A DNA stretch of 64,000 nt from Pseudarthrobacter sp. MM222 (GTDB lineage Bacteria > Actinomycetota > Actinomycetes > Actinomycetales > Micrococcaceae). The position numbers were made by a program, and so were the translations under genes. Location of the stretch: NCBI RefSeq assembly GCF_947090775.1, contig NZ_OX352321.1, positions 1,302,001-1,366,000 of the forward strand. Direction: 5' to 3'. This document shows, piece by piece, positions 51,563 to 62,956 of the stretch (positions are counted from its first letter, which is position 1; every line of letters starts with the position of its first letter). The notes beneath the pieces were generated by a model. That model made no database searches. It was not told the DNA's origin and saw nothing but the letters and a program-made list of their open reading frames with translations.

Positions 51563-52904
51563 GAATGTCCACCAGGAATCCGGGCTCCTGGACGGGGAGC
51601 CATCGCACGTTGACGACGCCGTCGTCGAGGCCGCCACACTCGAAGAAGCCGTCCTCGATTCCGTCGCCGCAGGCCGCGAGCAGGGTACCGACACCCCTAC
51701 CGCCTATGCCGGCGCGGATGCATCCGGCCAGGCTGAAGAGCCCGGCGCGGACTCCGATGCGAACTCCGGTGCGGCCGAAGCCGACACTGACTCTGACGCC
51801 GACTCTGACGCCGGCGATGTCGACATCGCTGCCGCCTCGGTAGCACCGCCCACTGGAGCGATCTCCGGCGAGCGCCTTGCCCTGAAGGCCCTCGAACACC
51901 GGCTGCTGGGCGGGGAACGCAAGCTCCGCCGTCGTGAGGTCGCGGCAGGCGCCGGGCTGTCCCTGCTCTCCGCCCGGAAACTCTGGCGCGCCCTGGGCTT
52001 TCCCAACCTGGGCGATGAGGACGTCGCCTTCACCGAACGTGACCAGTCCGCGCTCAACACCATCGTGGACCAGGTCCGGTCCGGCAAGCTGACCGAGGAA
52101 GCCGCCATTTCGGTCACCCGGGCCATCGGCCAGATGACGGACCGCATGGTGGTGTGGCAGATCGAGGCACTGGTGGAGGACATGGTCCACCAACAGGGCG
52201 TGCCCGACGCGGTGGCCCGCAAGCGACTGGTCAGCGAACTGCCCTCGCTGGTGGACGCGCTGGAGGAAATGCTGCTTTATTCCTGGCGCCGGCAGCTCAA
52301 CGCCGGTGTCCAGCGGCTGGCGGTGCGGGCCGAGGCTGGGCTGCAGTCCAGCGAGGAGGGCCGCGAAGGGGACGAGGATGACACGCCGTTGCCCCTTGCC
52401 CGGGCAGTCGGTTTTGCCGACCTGGTTTCCTACACCAGCCTGTCCCGCCGCATGAACGAGAAGACGCTGGCCCAGCTGGTGCAACGCTTCGAAAACAAAT
52501 GCGCCGAAATCATCTCCGTCGGCGGCGGCCGCCTCGTCAAGACCGTGGGCGACGAAGTCCTCTACATTGCCGAAACGCCCGCGGCAGGCGCCGAGATCTC
52601 GCTCGCACTGTGCCAGGCCTTCACCGAGGACGAGATCCTGCCGCAGGCCCGCGTGGCCATGGTGTGGGGCCGCATCCTCTCCCGGCTCGGGGACATTTAC
52701 GGCCCGACCGTGAACCTGGCGGCACGGCTCACCGCGCTGGCGGATCCGGGAACGGTCCTCGTGGACTCGATGACCGCAGCCGCCCTGGAACAGGATGAAC
52801 GCTTCGTCCTCCTCCCGCGCCCGGCGGAAGACGTCCGTGGCTTCGGCGAGATCCACCCGGTGCAACTGCAGCGTGGCAGCGGCCGGGGCCTGGTCTTGGA
52901 TTAA
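51552..52904 (+). CDS. Class III adenylate/guanylate cyclase (Rv1264-like)
   Basis: A 450-residue cytoplasmic cyclase making cAMP. The first 110 residues are acidic and low in complexity; residues about 115-275 look like the helical autoinhibitory domain of mycobacterial Rv1264 (ALEHRLLGGERKLRRREVAAG, VWQIEALVEDMVH). The catalytic domain has the metal-binding D290 (GFADLVSYT) and D334 (VGDEVLY), substrate-defining K330 and D381 (GDIYGPTVN), and transition-state N388 and R392 (NLAARL). All six are present, so it should be an active homodimeric adenylate cyclase; Rv1264 is pH-sensing. The ATG at 51552 follows AGGTGGAAG. Its stop lies in the first unit of a 17-bp tandem repeat. Confidence 0.88.
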   Translation: MSAENVHQESGLLDGEPSHVDDAVVEAATLEEAVLDSVAAGREQGTDTPTAYAGADASGQAEEPGADSDANSGAAEADTDSDADSDAGDVDIAAASVAPPTGAISGERLALKALEHRLLGGERKLRRREVAAGAGLSLLSARKLWRALGFPNLGDEDVAFTERDQSALNTIVDQVRSGKLTEEAAISVTRAIGQMTDRMVVWQIEALVEDMVHQQGVPDAVARKRLVSELPSLVDALEEMLLYSWRRQLNAGVQRLAVRAEAGLQSSEEGREGDEDDTPLPLARAVGFADLVSYTSLSRRMNEKTLAQLVQRFENKCAEIISVGGGRLVKTVGDEVLYIAETPAAGAEISLALCQAFTEDEILPQARVAMVWGRILSRLGDIYGPTVNLAARLTALADPGTVLVDSMTAAALEQDERFVLLPRPAEDVRGFGEIHPVQLQRGSGRGLVLD

Positions 52905-52940
52905 GTCCTGCCCTGGATTAAGTCCTGCCCTGGATTAAGT
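52897..52940 (+). repeat. 17-bp tandem repeat at the cyclase stop
   Basis: TGGATTAAGTCCTGCCC occurs at 52897-52913 and 52914-52930 without change, followed by a partial third copy (52931-52940). The cyclase stop codon TAA lies inside the first copy. Slipped-strand variation would not alter the protein but would shift the PP2C promoter. Confidence 0.9.
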
Positions 52941-53004
52941 ACAGTGGACACCGGCCCGATCCCGGGTAGTATCCCCGTAACGCAGCCTTCTACCTAGGAC
53001 AGGC

Positions 53005-56923
<3,919 letters not shown>

Positions 56924-56980
56924 TTTGATAGTTCAGTCACGGAAACCGCCGTTCTTCGGGCCGGCTGCTGCGTGCGCCCT

Positions 56981-56986
56981 TACCAT
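56981..56986 (+). promoter_or_regulatory. -10 element of the GNAT gene
   Basis: TACCAT, exactly 6 nt before the GTG at 56993; the 6-nt gap GGACAG could also weakly act as a ribosome site but is too close. Confidence 0.45.
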
Positions 56987-56992
56987 GGACAG

Positions 56993-57496
56993 GTGTCTTC
57001 GCAGATCCGCATCCGCCCCGCCGTTCCGACCGATTTCGACGCCATAGCGCGCATCACCCGGGACGCCTACCTGGCCGCTGGCTACTTTGAGAGTGCCGAG
57101 CACCCGTACATGCGGCAGATCCAGAACGTCGCCCAGCGGGCCTCGAAAGCAACAATCTGGGTCGCGGAACGGAACGGCGTGATTGTTGGTTCCGTGACGC
57201 TGGCGGTTGCGGGCGAGCCCTATGCCGACATCGCCCGGAGCGACGAGCTGGAGTTCCGCATGCTCGTGGTGGACCCGGCCGTGCAGCGCAGCGGCGCCGG
57301 CCTGGCCATGGTCCGCGCCATCCTCGAGCACGGCCGGTCCCTGCCCGGAATCCGGGCCGTCGCCCTCACCACGGGCATGACCTGGGAGAGCGCGCACGGC
57401 CTCTACTCGAAAACCGGATTCGTGCGCGTACCCGAACGCGACTGGCTGGTGCCCGATACCGAGATCAAACTGCTCGTTTACCGCCAGGAGCTGTAA
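56993..57496 (+). CDS. GNAT-family N-acetyltransferase
   Basis: A 167-residue acetyl-CoA-dependent acyltransferase. It begins with the beta-1 stretch IRIRPAVPTDFDAIARITRDAY. The acetyl-CoA loop is ELEFRMLVVDPAVQRSGAGLAMVRAIL (R/QxxGxG/A as QRSGAG), and the C-terminal strand ESAHGLYSKTGFVRVPERD is typical. The substrate is unknown; it could modify a small amine, a peptide or an antibiotic. The GTG at 56993 fits both the TACCAT-N6 promoter and the domain start; a GTG seven codons earlier is the alternative. It follows the IMPase gene after a gap of about 70 bases. Confidence 0.87.
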   Translation: MSSQIRIRPAVPTDFDAIARITRDAYLAAGYFESAEHPYMRQIQNVAQRASKATIWVAERNGVIVGSVTLAVAGEPYADIARSDELEFRMLVVDPAVQRSGAGLAMVRAILEHGRSLPGIRAVALTTGMTWESAHGLYSKTGFVRVPERDWLVPDTEIKLLVYRQEL

Positions 57497-57578
57497 GCGG
57501 CCAGGAGGCGTCGAGACCGTGCGGTAGGGTTTTGGTCAACCGACCCCGCTCAGGCAACAGGCACACCCTGGAGGTTCC

Positions 57579-58100
57579 ATGGCCCCGCACATCCCCGGCT
57601 CGATCGACGCAAAGCTCCTCGGACTCTACCTGTCCGACCACCTGTCCGGCTCAACGGCCGGAGTCTCCCGGATCCAGCGGATGGCTGAGGTGTACGCGGA
57701 CACGCCGGTGTCCGGGGACCTCGCACGGGTCAGCGCCGAGCTCCAACGTGAGCGGGACCTGCTCGAGGGCCTGATCCACGACCTGGACGTCCGGCAGCGG
57801 CCGCACCGCCAAGCTGCGGCATGGCTGGCCGAACATGCCGGGCGGCTCAAGCTCAACGGCCGGATTATCCGGCGGTCCCCGATGACCATGGTCCTCGAGG
57901 CCGAACTGATGCGCGCCGCGATTCTGGGAAAGATCGGCGGCTGGCAGACTCTCGAAGAGCTGGCCCCCGACCTGGGGCTGGACCCGGTCACCTTCCAGAA
58001 GCTCAGCGATGACGCGCGGGGCCAGATTGACGCTTTGAGCCGTGTCCACGACCACGCCCGCCGGAACGCCTTCCGCCGGCACGGCGACGTCGCCGCCTGA
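57579..58100 (+). CDS. Conserved helical protein of unknown function
   Basis: A 173-residue, mostly helical soluble protein. It opens with DAKLLGLYLSDHLSGSTAGVSRIQRMA, then an acidic helix (ARVSAELQRERDLLEGLIHDL), a basic region (GRLKLNGRIIRRSPMTMVLEAELM) and a hydrophobic helix (AAILGKIGGWQTLEELA). The pattern of long amphipathic helices resembles a four-helix bundle. I do not recognise a named family, though the length and codon use look like a well-conserved gene. It starts at an ATG with GGAGG 7 nt upstream and is followed after 31 bases by the RidA-family gene. Confidence 0.7.
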   Translation: MAPHIPGSIDAKLLGLYLSDHLSGSTAGVSRIQRMAEVYADTPVSGDLARVSAELQRERDLLEGLIHDLDVRQRPHRQAAAWLAEHAGRLKLNGRIIRRSPMTMVLEAELMRAAILGKIGGWQTLEELAPDLGLDPVTFQKLSDDARGQIDALSRVHDHARRNAFRRHGDVAA

Positions 58101-58131
58101 CCCACCCTGACCCACCCCGAAAGGCAAGAAA

Positions 58132-58515
58132 ATGCGCAAGACATTCGGCACCGGCTCCGTCTGGGAACAGAAGCTCGGCTACTCCCGTGCGGTCCAGGTG
58201 GACAACACACTCTATATTTCCGCTACTGCCGCCAGCGGAGACAACGGCGTGGTGGGGAATGACTTTTACACCCAGACCCGCTTCATCCTGGACAAGCTCG
58301 GCACCGTGCTGGCCGATGCGGGCTTCGGCTACGCGGACGTCGTGCAGTCAAAGCTGTACCTGACGGACATCAGCCAGTGGGAGGAAGCCGGACGCGCCCA
58401 CGGCGAGGTGTTCGGTGACATCCGTCCCACGCTCTCCTTGGTCCATGTGCTGCCGTTCCTGGATGCCGGGATGCTGGTCGAGATCGAACTCGTCGCCCAG
58501 AAGAGCGCCAGCTAG
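58132..58515 (+). CDS. RidA-family protein (reactive intermediate deaminase)
   Basis: A 127-residue trimeric-type RidA/YjgF/L-PSP protein. RidA hydrolyses enamine/imine intermediates of PLP enzymes (family knowledge). Motifs are YSRAVQVDNTLYISATAAS, QTRFILDKLGTVLADAGFGYADVVQSKLYLTDISQW, and RPTLSLVHVLPFLDAGMLVEIELVA. The arginine at the start of the last motif, which binds the carboxylate in true RidA, is present (RPTLSLV), but this is one of the divergent subgroups (Rid1-7), so the substrate may differ. It starts at an ATG after GAAAGG. Its TAG overlaps the stop of the convergent response-regulator gene. Confidence 0.85.
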   Translation: MRKTFGTGSVWEQKLGYSRAVQVDNTLYISATAASGDNGVVGNDFYTQTRFILDKLGTVLADAGFGYADVVQSKLYLTDISQWEEAGRAHGEVFGDIRPTLSLVHVLPFLDAGMLVEIELVAQKSAS

Positions 58516-59183
58516 CCGCCCGTACGGGCCGGCAGGCCATAGCGGTGCTCGGGCCGCCCGGTGGTGCCGTACCGCAACTGGATATCGACGGCGCCGTCGT
58601 CCGCCAGTGACGACAGGTAGCGCTGGGCAGTTGCCCGGGACACGCCTACCCGGGTGGCGACCTCGGCCGCCGAATACTGTTCACCCGGTTCCAGCGATTC
58701 AAGCACCGCCGCCTCGGTGGCGGACCTGGGCTTGGCCGAGGCGATGACGTCCCCCGGGATCAGGGCACGCTTGGCCCGTTCCACCGTGTCCTGGGTGACC
58801 GACCCGGGCTGGGCCAGGATCCGCCGGTAGCGGGCGTATGAGCGCAGCTGCTGCGAGAGCGATTCAGCCGTGAACGGCTTGAGCAGGTAGCCGAGCGCCC
58901 CCCGCCGGAAGGCGAGCCGGAGCGACGCCGCGTCCGAGGCCGCGCTGAGGATCATAGTGTCCACATCCAGCTGGTGCAGCAGGTCCAGGCCGGACGCGTC
59001 CGGCAGGTACACGTCCAGCAGGATCAAATCGGGGCGCAGGCTGTGGATGGCCTGCAGCGCCTGGGAGGCAGATCCGGCCGGGGGCAGCGCCAGGAACCCT
59101 GCCACCGAATCCACGTAGGCCGCGTGCAGCTTGGCGACGTGGAAATCATCGTCCACAATCAGCACGCGGAAATCGTCAGACAT
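58512..59183 (-). CDS. citB: CitB/DcuR-type response regulator
   Basis: A 223-residue regulator that controls citrate or C4-dicarboxylate genes with the adjacent kinase. The receiver domain has VLIVDDDFHVAKLH, the phospho-acceptor D57 (LLDVYLPD), and LLKPFTAESLS with the conserved lysine. The output is a C-terminal winged helix (about 155-223: SAAEVATRVGVSRATAQRYLSSL and TGRPEHRYGL), as in CitB/DctR. I placed the start at ATG 59183, 7 nt after AAAGGGA; an adjacent ATG at 59186 is equally possible. It overlaps the kinase stop by 8 bases, an operon. Target promoter: probably citM, divergent from the kinase. Confidence 0.9.
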   Translation of the reverse strand: MSDDFRVLIVDDDFHVAKLHAAYVDSVAGFLALPPAGSASQALQAIHSLRPDLILLDVYLPDASGLDLLHQLDVDTMILSAASDAASLRLAFRRGALGYLLKPFTAESLSQQLRSYARYRRILAQPGSVTQDTVERAKRALIPGDVIASAKPRSATEAAVLESLEPGEQYSAAEVATRVGVSRATAQRYLSSLADDGAVDIQLRYGTTGRPEHRYGLPARTGG

Positions 59184-60909
59184 CATTGTCCCTTTCATCT
59201 GGTTTGTTCCCGTGCGACGTCGTTCCCGGCAGGGTCGCCATGAACACAGCTCCCGGGCCGCCGGGGGAGCCGCGCTCCAGCACCCGCACGTCCCCGCCGC
59301 GGCGGCGCGCCAGTTGGCGGGCGAGGGCCAGCCCCAGTCCCTGCCCGGCGCCGGCCCGGACGGGGCGTTCCGACGTCGTAAAGCCTTCGGCGAATACGTC
59401 ATCCCCCTCCGCCCCTCCGGCCACTGCCGCCGGCAGCCCGTCGCCGGAGTCCCCGACGACGATGTGCAGGGTTCCCGGTCCGGCGCCCGCGCCGCCTGCC
59501 CCGGGCCCGTCCAGCACCTCCACCTCCACCCAGCGTTCGGCGGCCGAGCCGGCCACCGCGGCGTTCACCGCGTTGTCGATGAGATTTCCGAGGACAGTGG
59601 TGACTTCCTGCGGCTCGGTGACCTGGCCCCGGACCAGGGTTTCCGGGCCCAGCCGTAGACTCACGCCGCGCTCGTCCGCCTCCACGCCCTTGGCCCCGAG
59701 GAACGCCTGCAGGTAGGGGTCCTGGAGCAGTTCGGCCTGGTCCACCGGAAACTTCAGCGGGCCGGTGGCCGCCAGCCGGGCCACGTACTCGCGGGCCTGC
59801 TGGTGTTGGCCGATGCTCATGAATCCGGCGATAGTGTGCAGCTGGTTGGCGAATTCGTGGCGCTGGGCCCGAAGCGCCGTGGACATGGTGCCGACCGCGT
59901 CGAGTTGGCGGGTGAGCTGTTGGAGTTCGGTGCGGTCCCGGAGCATGACCACCCACCCGAGGTCTTCCCGGCCATGCAGCGCCTTGCGAGCGCTCGCCAC
60001 CAGGATACGGGCGCCGGCCACGAACTCCACCGCGTCGCCCTCCGCGGCATCGGCGCGGGTCAGGGCCTTGAGCTGGGCTGGGACCGGGGCGGCTGCCCAC
60101 GGTGTTCCGGCCAGGTCCGGCTGGCCCAGGAGCCGCTGCGCCGCGGCGTTGAAGACGCTGATCCGGCCGTCCGCGGAGACGCCGATGACGCCGTCGTCCA
60201 CGCCCTGGAGGACAGCCACCTGGTCATGGACCAGGGTGCTGATCTCCTCCGGTTCCAGGCCCAGCGTGAGCCGCTGCAGGCGGCGGCGCAGCAGGAAGGA
60301 GGCGAGTACCCCGGCGAGCAGGGCCCCGGCGGCGGTCAGGGCGATGGGAACGATGTCCCGGGCCAGGCTCTGGCCGATGGTTTCGGTGGAATAGCCCACG
60401 CTGACCTCGCCGGCCACCGCCTCCGAGCCCGGGGCGAACACGGGGACCTTGGCGCCGGCGGATGGTCCGAGCGTGCCCGTGTTCCGGGTGGTGACCTCCT
60501 TGCCGGCCAGTGCCTCGGACGGGTCGGTGCTGACCCGTTCGCCCAGCCGCTCGGCATCGGGGTGGGCCAGCCGCAGGCCGGTCTCATCGGTGATGACAAC
60601 AAACAGTGCTCCGGTGCGGGTGCGCGCTCCCTCCGCGGCGGCCATCAGGGGACCGGTCAGCAGCTCGGCCCGCGGGGGAGTGCCGGGCTGCGCGCTGATC
60701 TGCTGCACCTCTGCCCGCACCTCCGGATCCGAAGCGACGGTCCGGGCCAGCGTCAGGGCCTGGTTCTCGGCCTCACGGCCCAACCGCTCGTAGGTCAGCC
60801 AGGCATGAACGGCCGCGCTGAGGAGGACGACGAGCGCCACGACGCCCAACTGCAACAGGAGGGTCTGGGTGGAGAAACGAAGGGGAGCCCTGCCGGCCAG
60901 GCGCGCCAC
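59176..60909 (-). CDS. citA: CitA/DcuS-type sensor histidine kinase
   Basis: A 577-residue membrane sensor. Its N-terminal helix (residues 9-32) begins a periplasmic PAS/sCache sensor (about 33-180, with RLAHPDAERLGERV and EVSVGYSTETI, typical of CitA/DcuS), then a second helix (about 185-205), a cytoplasmic PAS (VDDGVIGVSADGRISVFNAAAQRLL), the phospho-acceptor H351 (QRHEFANQLHTI) and an ATPase domain (NLIDNAVNAA, GDSGDG, GAGQGLGLALAR). The start is GTG 60909: AAGGAGGA lies just upstream and translation from 61042 would add an extra helix absent from CitA proteins. It is divergent from the citrate transporter. It probably senses extracellular citrate. Confidence 0.92.
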   Translation of the reverse strand: MARLAGRAPLRFSTQTLLLQLGVVALVVLLSAAVHAWLTYERLGREAENQALTLARTVASDPEVRAEVQQISAQPGTPPRAELLTGPLMAAAEGARTRTGALFVVITDETGLRLAHPDAERLGERVSTDPSEALAGKEVTTRNTGTLGPSAGAKVPVFAPGSEAVAGEVSVGYSTETIGQSLARDIVPIALTAAGALLAGVLASFLLRRRLQRLTLGLEPEEISTLVHDQVAVLQGVDDGVIGVSADGRISVFNAAAQRLLGQPDLAGTPWAAAPVPAQLKALTRADAAEGDAVEFVAGARILVASARKALHGREDLGWVVMLRDRTELQQLTRQLDAVGTMSTALRAQRHEFANQLHTIAGFMSIGQHQQAREYVARLAATGPLKFPVDQAELLQDPYLQAFLGAKGVEADERGVSLRLGPETLVRGQVTEPQEVTTVLGNLIDNAVNAAVAGSAAERWVEVEVLDGPGAGGAGAGPGTLHIVVGDSGDGLPAAVAGGAEGDDVFAEGFTTSERPVRAGAGQGLGLALARQLARRRGGDVRVLERGSPGGPGAVFMATLPGTTSHGNKPDERDNDV

Positions 60910-60941
60910 GGCGGTCCTCCTTCCTCGAGTCAATGAAACGG

Positions 60942-60959
60942 TGAGCAAAATGAGCAAAA
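60942..60959. promoter_or_regulatory. Tandem TGAGCAAAA upstream of citA/citM
   Basis: TGAGCAAAA occurs twice head to tail (60942-60950 and 60951-60959) in an AT-rich stretch in the 170-base citA-citM intergenic region. AT-rich direct repeats are typical targets of CitB-type regulators (established for relatives), so it is a candidate site for the local response regulator. Confidence 0.45.
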
Positions 60960-61079
60960 TGCTTCCAATAAGCAGTATGCCAATCAATTGAGCCAAAGGC
61001 ACTGCCGTGACGGGGGCCACTCTAACGTCTGTAGTACGCATCACACCGGGGTGGTGCCGAACACATAGAGGAGCCGGCC

Positions 61080-62516
61080 GTGCTGGTATTACTAGGATTC
61101 GCCATGATCGCGGTTTTCATGGTGCTGATCATGACGAAGAAGCTGACGCCAGTGCTGGCGCTGATCATCGTCCCCACAGTCTTCGGACTTTTCGCCGGCG
61201 CCGGTCTCGGCATCGGCCCCATGGTCATGGACTCCATGAAGTCGATGACGTCCACCGCCGCCTTGCTGATGTTCGCCATCATCTACTTCGGCCTGATGAT
61301 CGACGTCGGGCTCTTTGACCCCCTGGTCCGGTTCATCCTGCGCAAGCTTGGCAACGACCCCGCCAAGGTGGTCCTCGGCACCGCCATCCTCGCAGCGGCA
61401 GTGTCCCTCGACGGCGACGGCTCCACCACCTTCATCCTCACCACCGCTGCCATGCTGCCGGTCTACCTGCGCCTCAAGATGAGCCCCGTGGTCCTGACCT
61501 GCGTGGCGGGCCTCGCCAACGGCACCATGAACATCCTGCCCTGGGGCGGCCCTACCGCCCGTGCAGCAACCGCGCTGAAGCTCGATGTGAACGAAGTCTT
61601 CGTTCCCATGATCCCCTCGCTGATCGCCGGCCTCGTGGTCGTCTTCGTCTTCGCCTGGCTCCTGGGCCTGCAGGAACGCAACCGGCTCCGCGCCGTCGCC
61701 CCGGAGATCTGGGCCGACGGCGCCGGATTCGACGGCGGCGCCGGCGGCACCGGCGGCCGGCGCAAGGCCGACCGTCCCGGCGGCGGAACCCCGGCCGGCA
61801 GCGGTTCGATTGCTGTCCTGGAACGCACTGAAGAGCTCGTGGACGACCGCGATTCCGCCATGGCGGACACCGCACTGGACCCCAACCGCGCTACGCTGCG
61901 TCCCAAGCTGTTCTGGTTCAACCTCGGCCTGACGGTGGCCGTCATGGTGACGCTCGTAGCCAACGTTATTCCGCTGCCATTCGTCTTCATGGTGGGTTCC
62001 GCGATCGCCCTGCTGGTCAACTTCCCGAAGGTCAAAGACCAGGGGGCCCAGCTGATCGCCCACGCACCCTCGATCGTCGCCGTCGTCAGCATGGTCATGG
62101 CCGCCGCCGTCCTGACGGGCGTCCTGAACGGCACCGGCATGGTCAAGGCAATGTCGGAGTGGCTCGTGGCGATCATTCCCGCCGACATGGGCCCGTTCAT
62201 GGCCATCATCACCGGCGTACTGAGCATCCCGATGACCTTCTTCATGAGCAACGACGCCTTCTACTTCGGCGTCCTCCCGGTCCTCAGCGAAACCGCGGCC
62301 CACTACGGCGTCAGCGCCGCCGACATGGCACGCGCCTCCATCACCGGCCAGCCTTTCCACCTGCAGAGCCCCCTGGTCCCGGCCATCCTGCTCCTGGTCT
62401 CCCTCGCCAAGGTGGACCTCGGCGACCACCACAAGAAGGTCCTCTGGCGCACCGCCGTCATCTCCCTGGTCATGCTTGCCACCGGAGTCCTCACCGGAGC
62501 CATCGGCATCGGCTAA
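61080..62516 (+). CDS. CitMHS-family citrate:metal ion symporter
   Basis: A 478-residue, about 12-helix transporter that imports metal-citrate complexes (Mg/Ca type in Bacillus CitM/CitH) with protons. Motifs are VSLDGDGSTTFILTTAAMLPVY near residue 105-125, AGLANGTMNILPWGGPTARAATAL, and in the second half GVLSIPMTFFMSNDAFYFGVLP. The cytoplasmic loop at about 205-275 is unusually Gly/Asp-rich (GFDGGAGGTGGRRKADRPGGG). The GTG at 61080 has AGAGGAG 6 nt upstream. It is divergent from the CitAB-type system, which probably controls it. The dispersed palindrome copy 2 lies 11 bases after its stop. Confidence 0.92.
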   Translation: MLVLLGFAMIAVFMVLIMTKKLTPVLALIIVPTVFGLFAGAGLGIGPMVMDSMKSMTSTAALLMFAIIYFGLMIDVGLFDPLVRFILRKLGNDPAKVVLGTAILAAAVSLDGDGSTTFILTTAAMLPVYLRLKMSPVVLTCVAGLANGTMNILPWGGPTARAATALKLDVNEVFVPMIPSLIAGLVVVFVFAWLLGLQERNRLRAVAPEIWADGAGFDGGAGGTGGRRKADRPGGGTPAGSGSIAVLERTEELVDDRDSAMADTALDPNRATLRPKLFWFNLGLTVAVMVTLVANVIPLPFVFMVGSAIALLVNFPKVKDQGAQLIAHAPSIVAVVSMVMAAAVLTGVLNGTGMVKAMSEWLVAIIPADMGPFMAIITGVLSIPMTFFMSNDAFYFGVLPVLSETAAHYGVSAADMARASITGQPFHLQSPLVPAILLLVSLAKVDLGDHHKKVLWRTAVISLVMLATGVLTGAIGIG

Positions 62517-62526
62517 CCCACCCCGC

Positions 62527-62581
62527 GAGAAGACAGTTCGCGGCAGTGTTTGCACAAAACATTGCCGCGAACTGTCGTCTC
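62527..62581. repeat. Dispersed palindromic repeat, copy 2
   Basis: A 55-base element: arms ACAGTTCGCGGCAGTGTTT (62533-62551) and AAACATTGCCGCGAACTGT (62557-62575), flanked by GAGA and TCTC, with a 5-base loop. Same architecture as 43233-43285. It begins 11 bases after the citM stop and may also end its transcript. Confidence 0.8.
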
Positions 62582-62655
62582 GGCGTCCGACGGTAACAGC
62601 AGTTCAACCCACGTAGACTGGGACGGAAAATAATCCGAACTTGCAGGGGAGATCC

Positions 62656-62952
62656 ATGGCTGCGATCAACCGCGACGACGTCGCGCATCTCGCGCATCTC
62701 GCGCACATCGAGATGAGTGCTGAAGAGCTGGACAGGATGGCCGGCGAACTCGCCGTCATCGTTGATTCAGTGAAGTCCGTCAGTGAAGCCGCCGGTGATG
62801 ACGTCCCGGCCACGTCCCACCCGATTCCGCTGACCAATGTGTTCCGCGAAGACGTAGTCGGCCACACCTTCACGGCCGAGCAGGCATTGTCCGGCGCCCC
62901 CGACGCGTACGAAGGCCGCTTCAAGGTCCCGGCAATCCTGGACGAGGACTAA
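62656..62952 (+). CDS. gatC: Glu-tRNA(Gln)/Asp-tRNA(Asn) amidotransferase subunit C
   Basis: A 98-residue stabilising subunit of the GatCAB complex that makes Gln-tRNA(Gln), and Asn-tRNA(Asn) where needed. Family motifs: [22 protein letters not shown], then [14 protein letters not shown] and the C-terminal [16 protein letters not shown]. Residues 8-17 are encoded by a near-perfect triple CGCGCATCT repeat, giving AHLAHLAH where relatives have AHLARLAR. The ATG at 62656 follows GGGGAG, with TAGACT further upstream as a likely -10. gatA follows after four bases; gatB is presumably beyond the window. Confidence 0.93.
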   Translation: MAAINRDDVAHLAHLAHIEMSAEELDRMAGELAVIVDSVKSVSEAAGDDVPATSHPIPLTNVFREDVVGHTFTAEQALSGAPDAYEGRFKVPAILDED

Positions 62953-62956
62953 GAAC

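Noticed and set aside
62692..62718. Tandem 9-base repeat in gatC as an insertion
   Set aside because: The protein has the normal length at this point; relatives have AHLARLAR, so the repeat reflects base changes towards identity rather than added copies.
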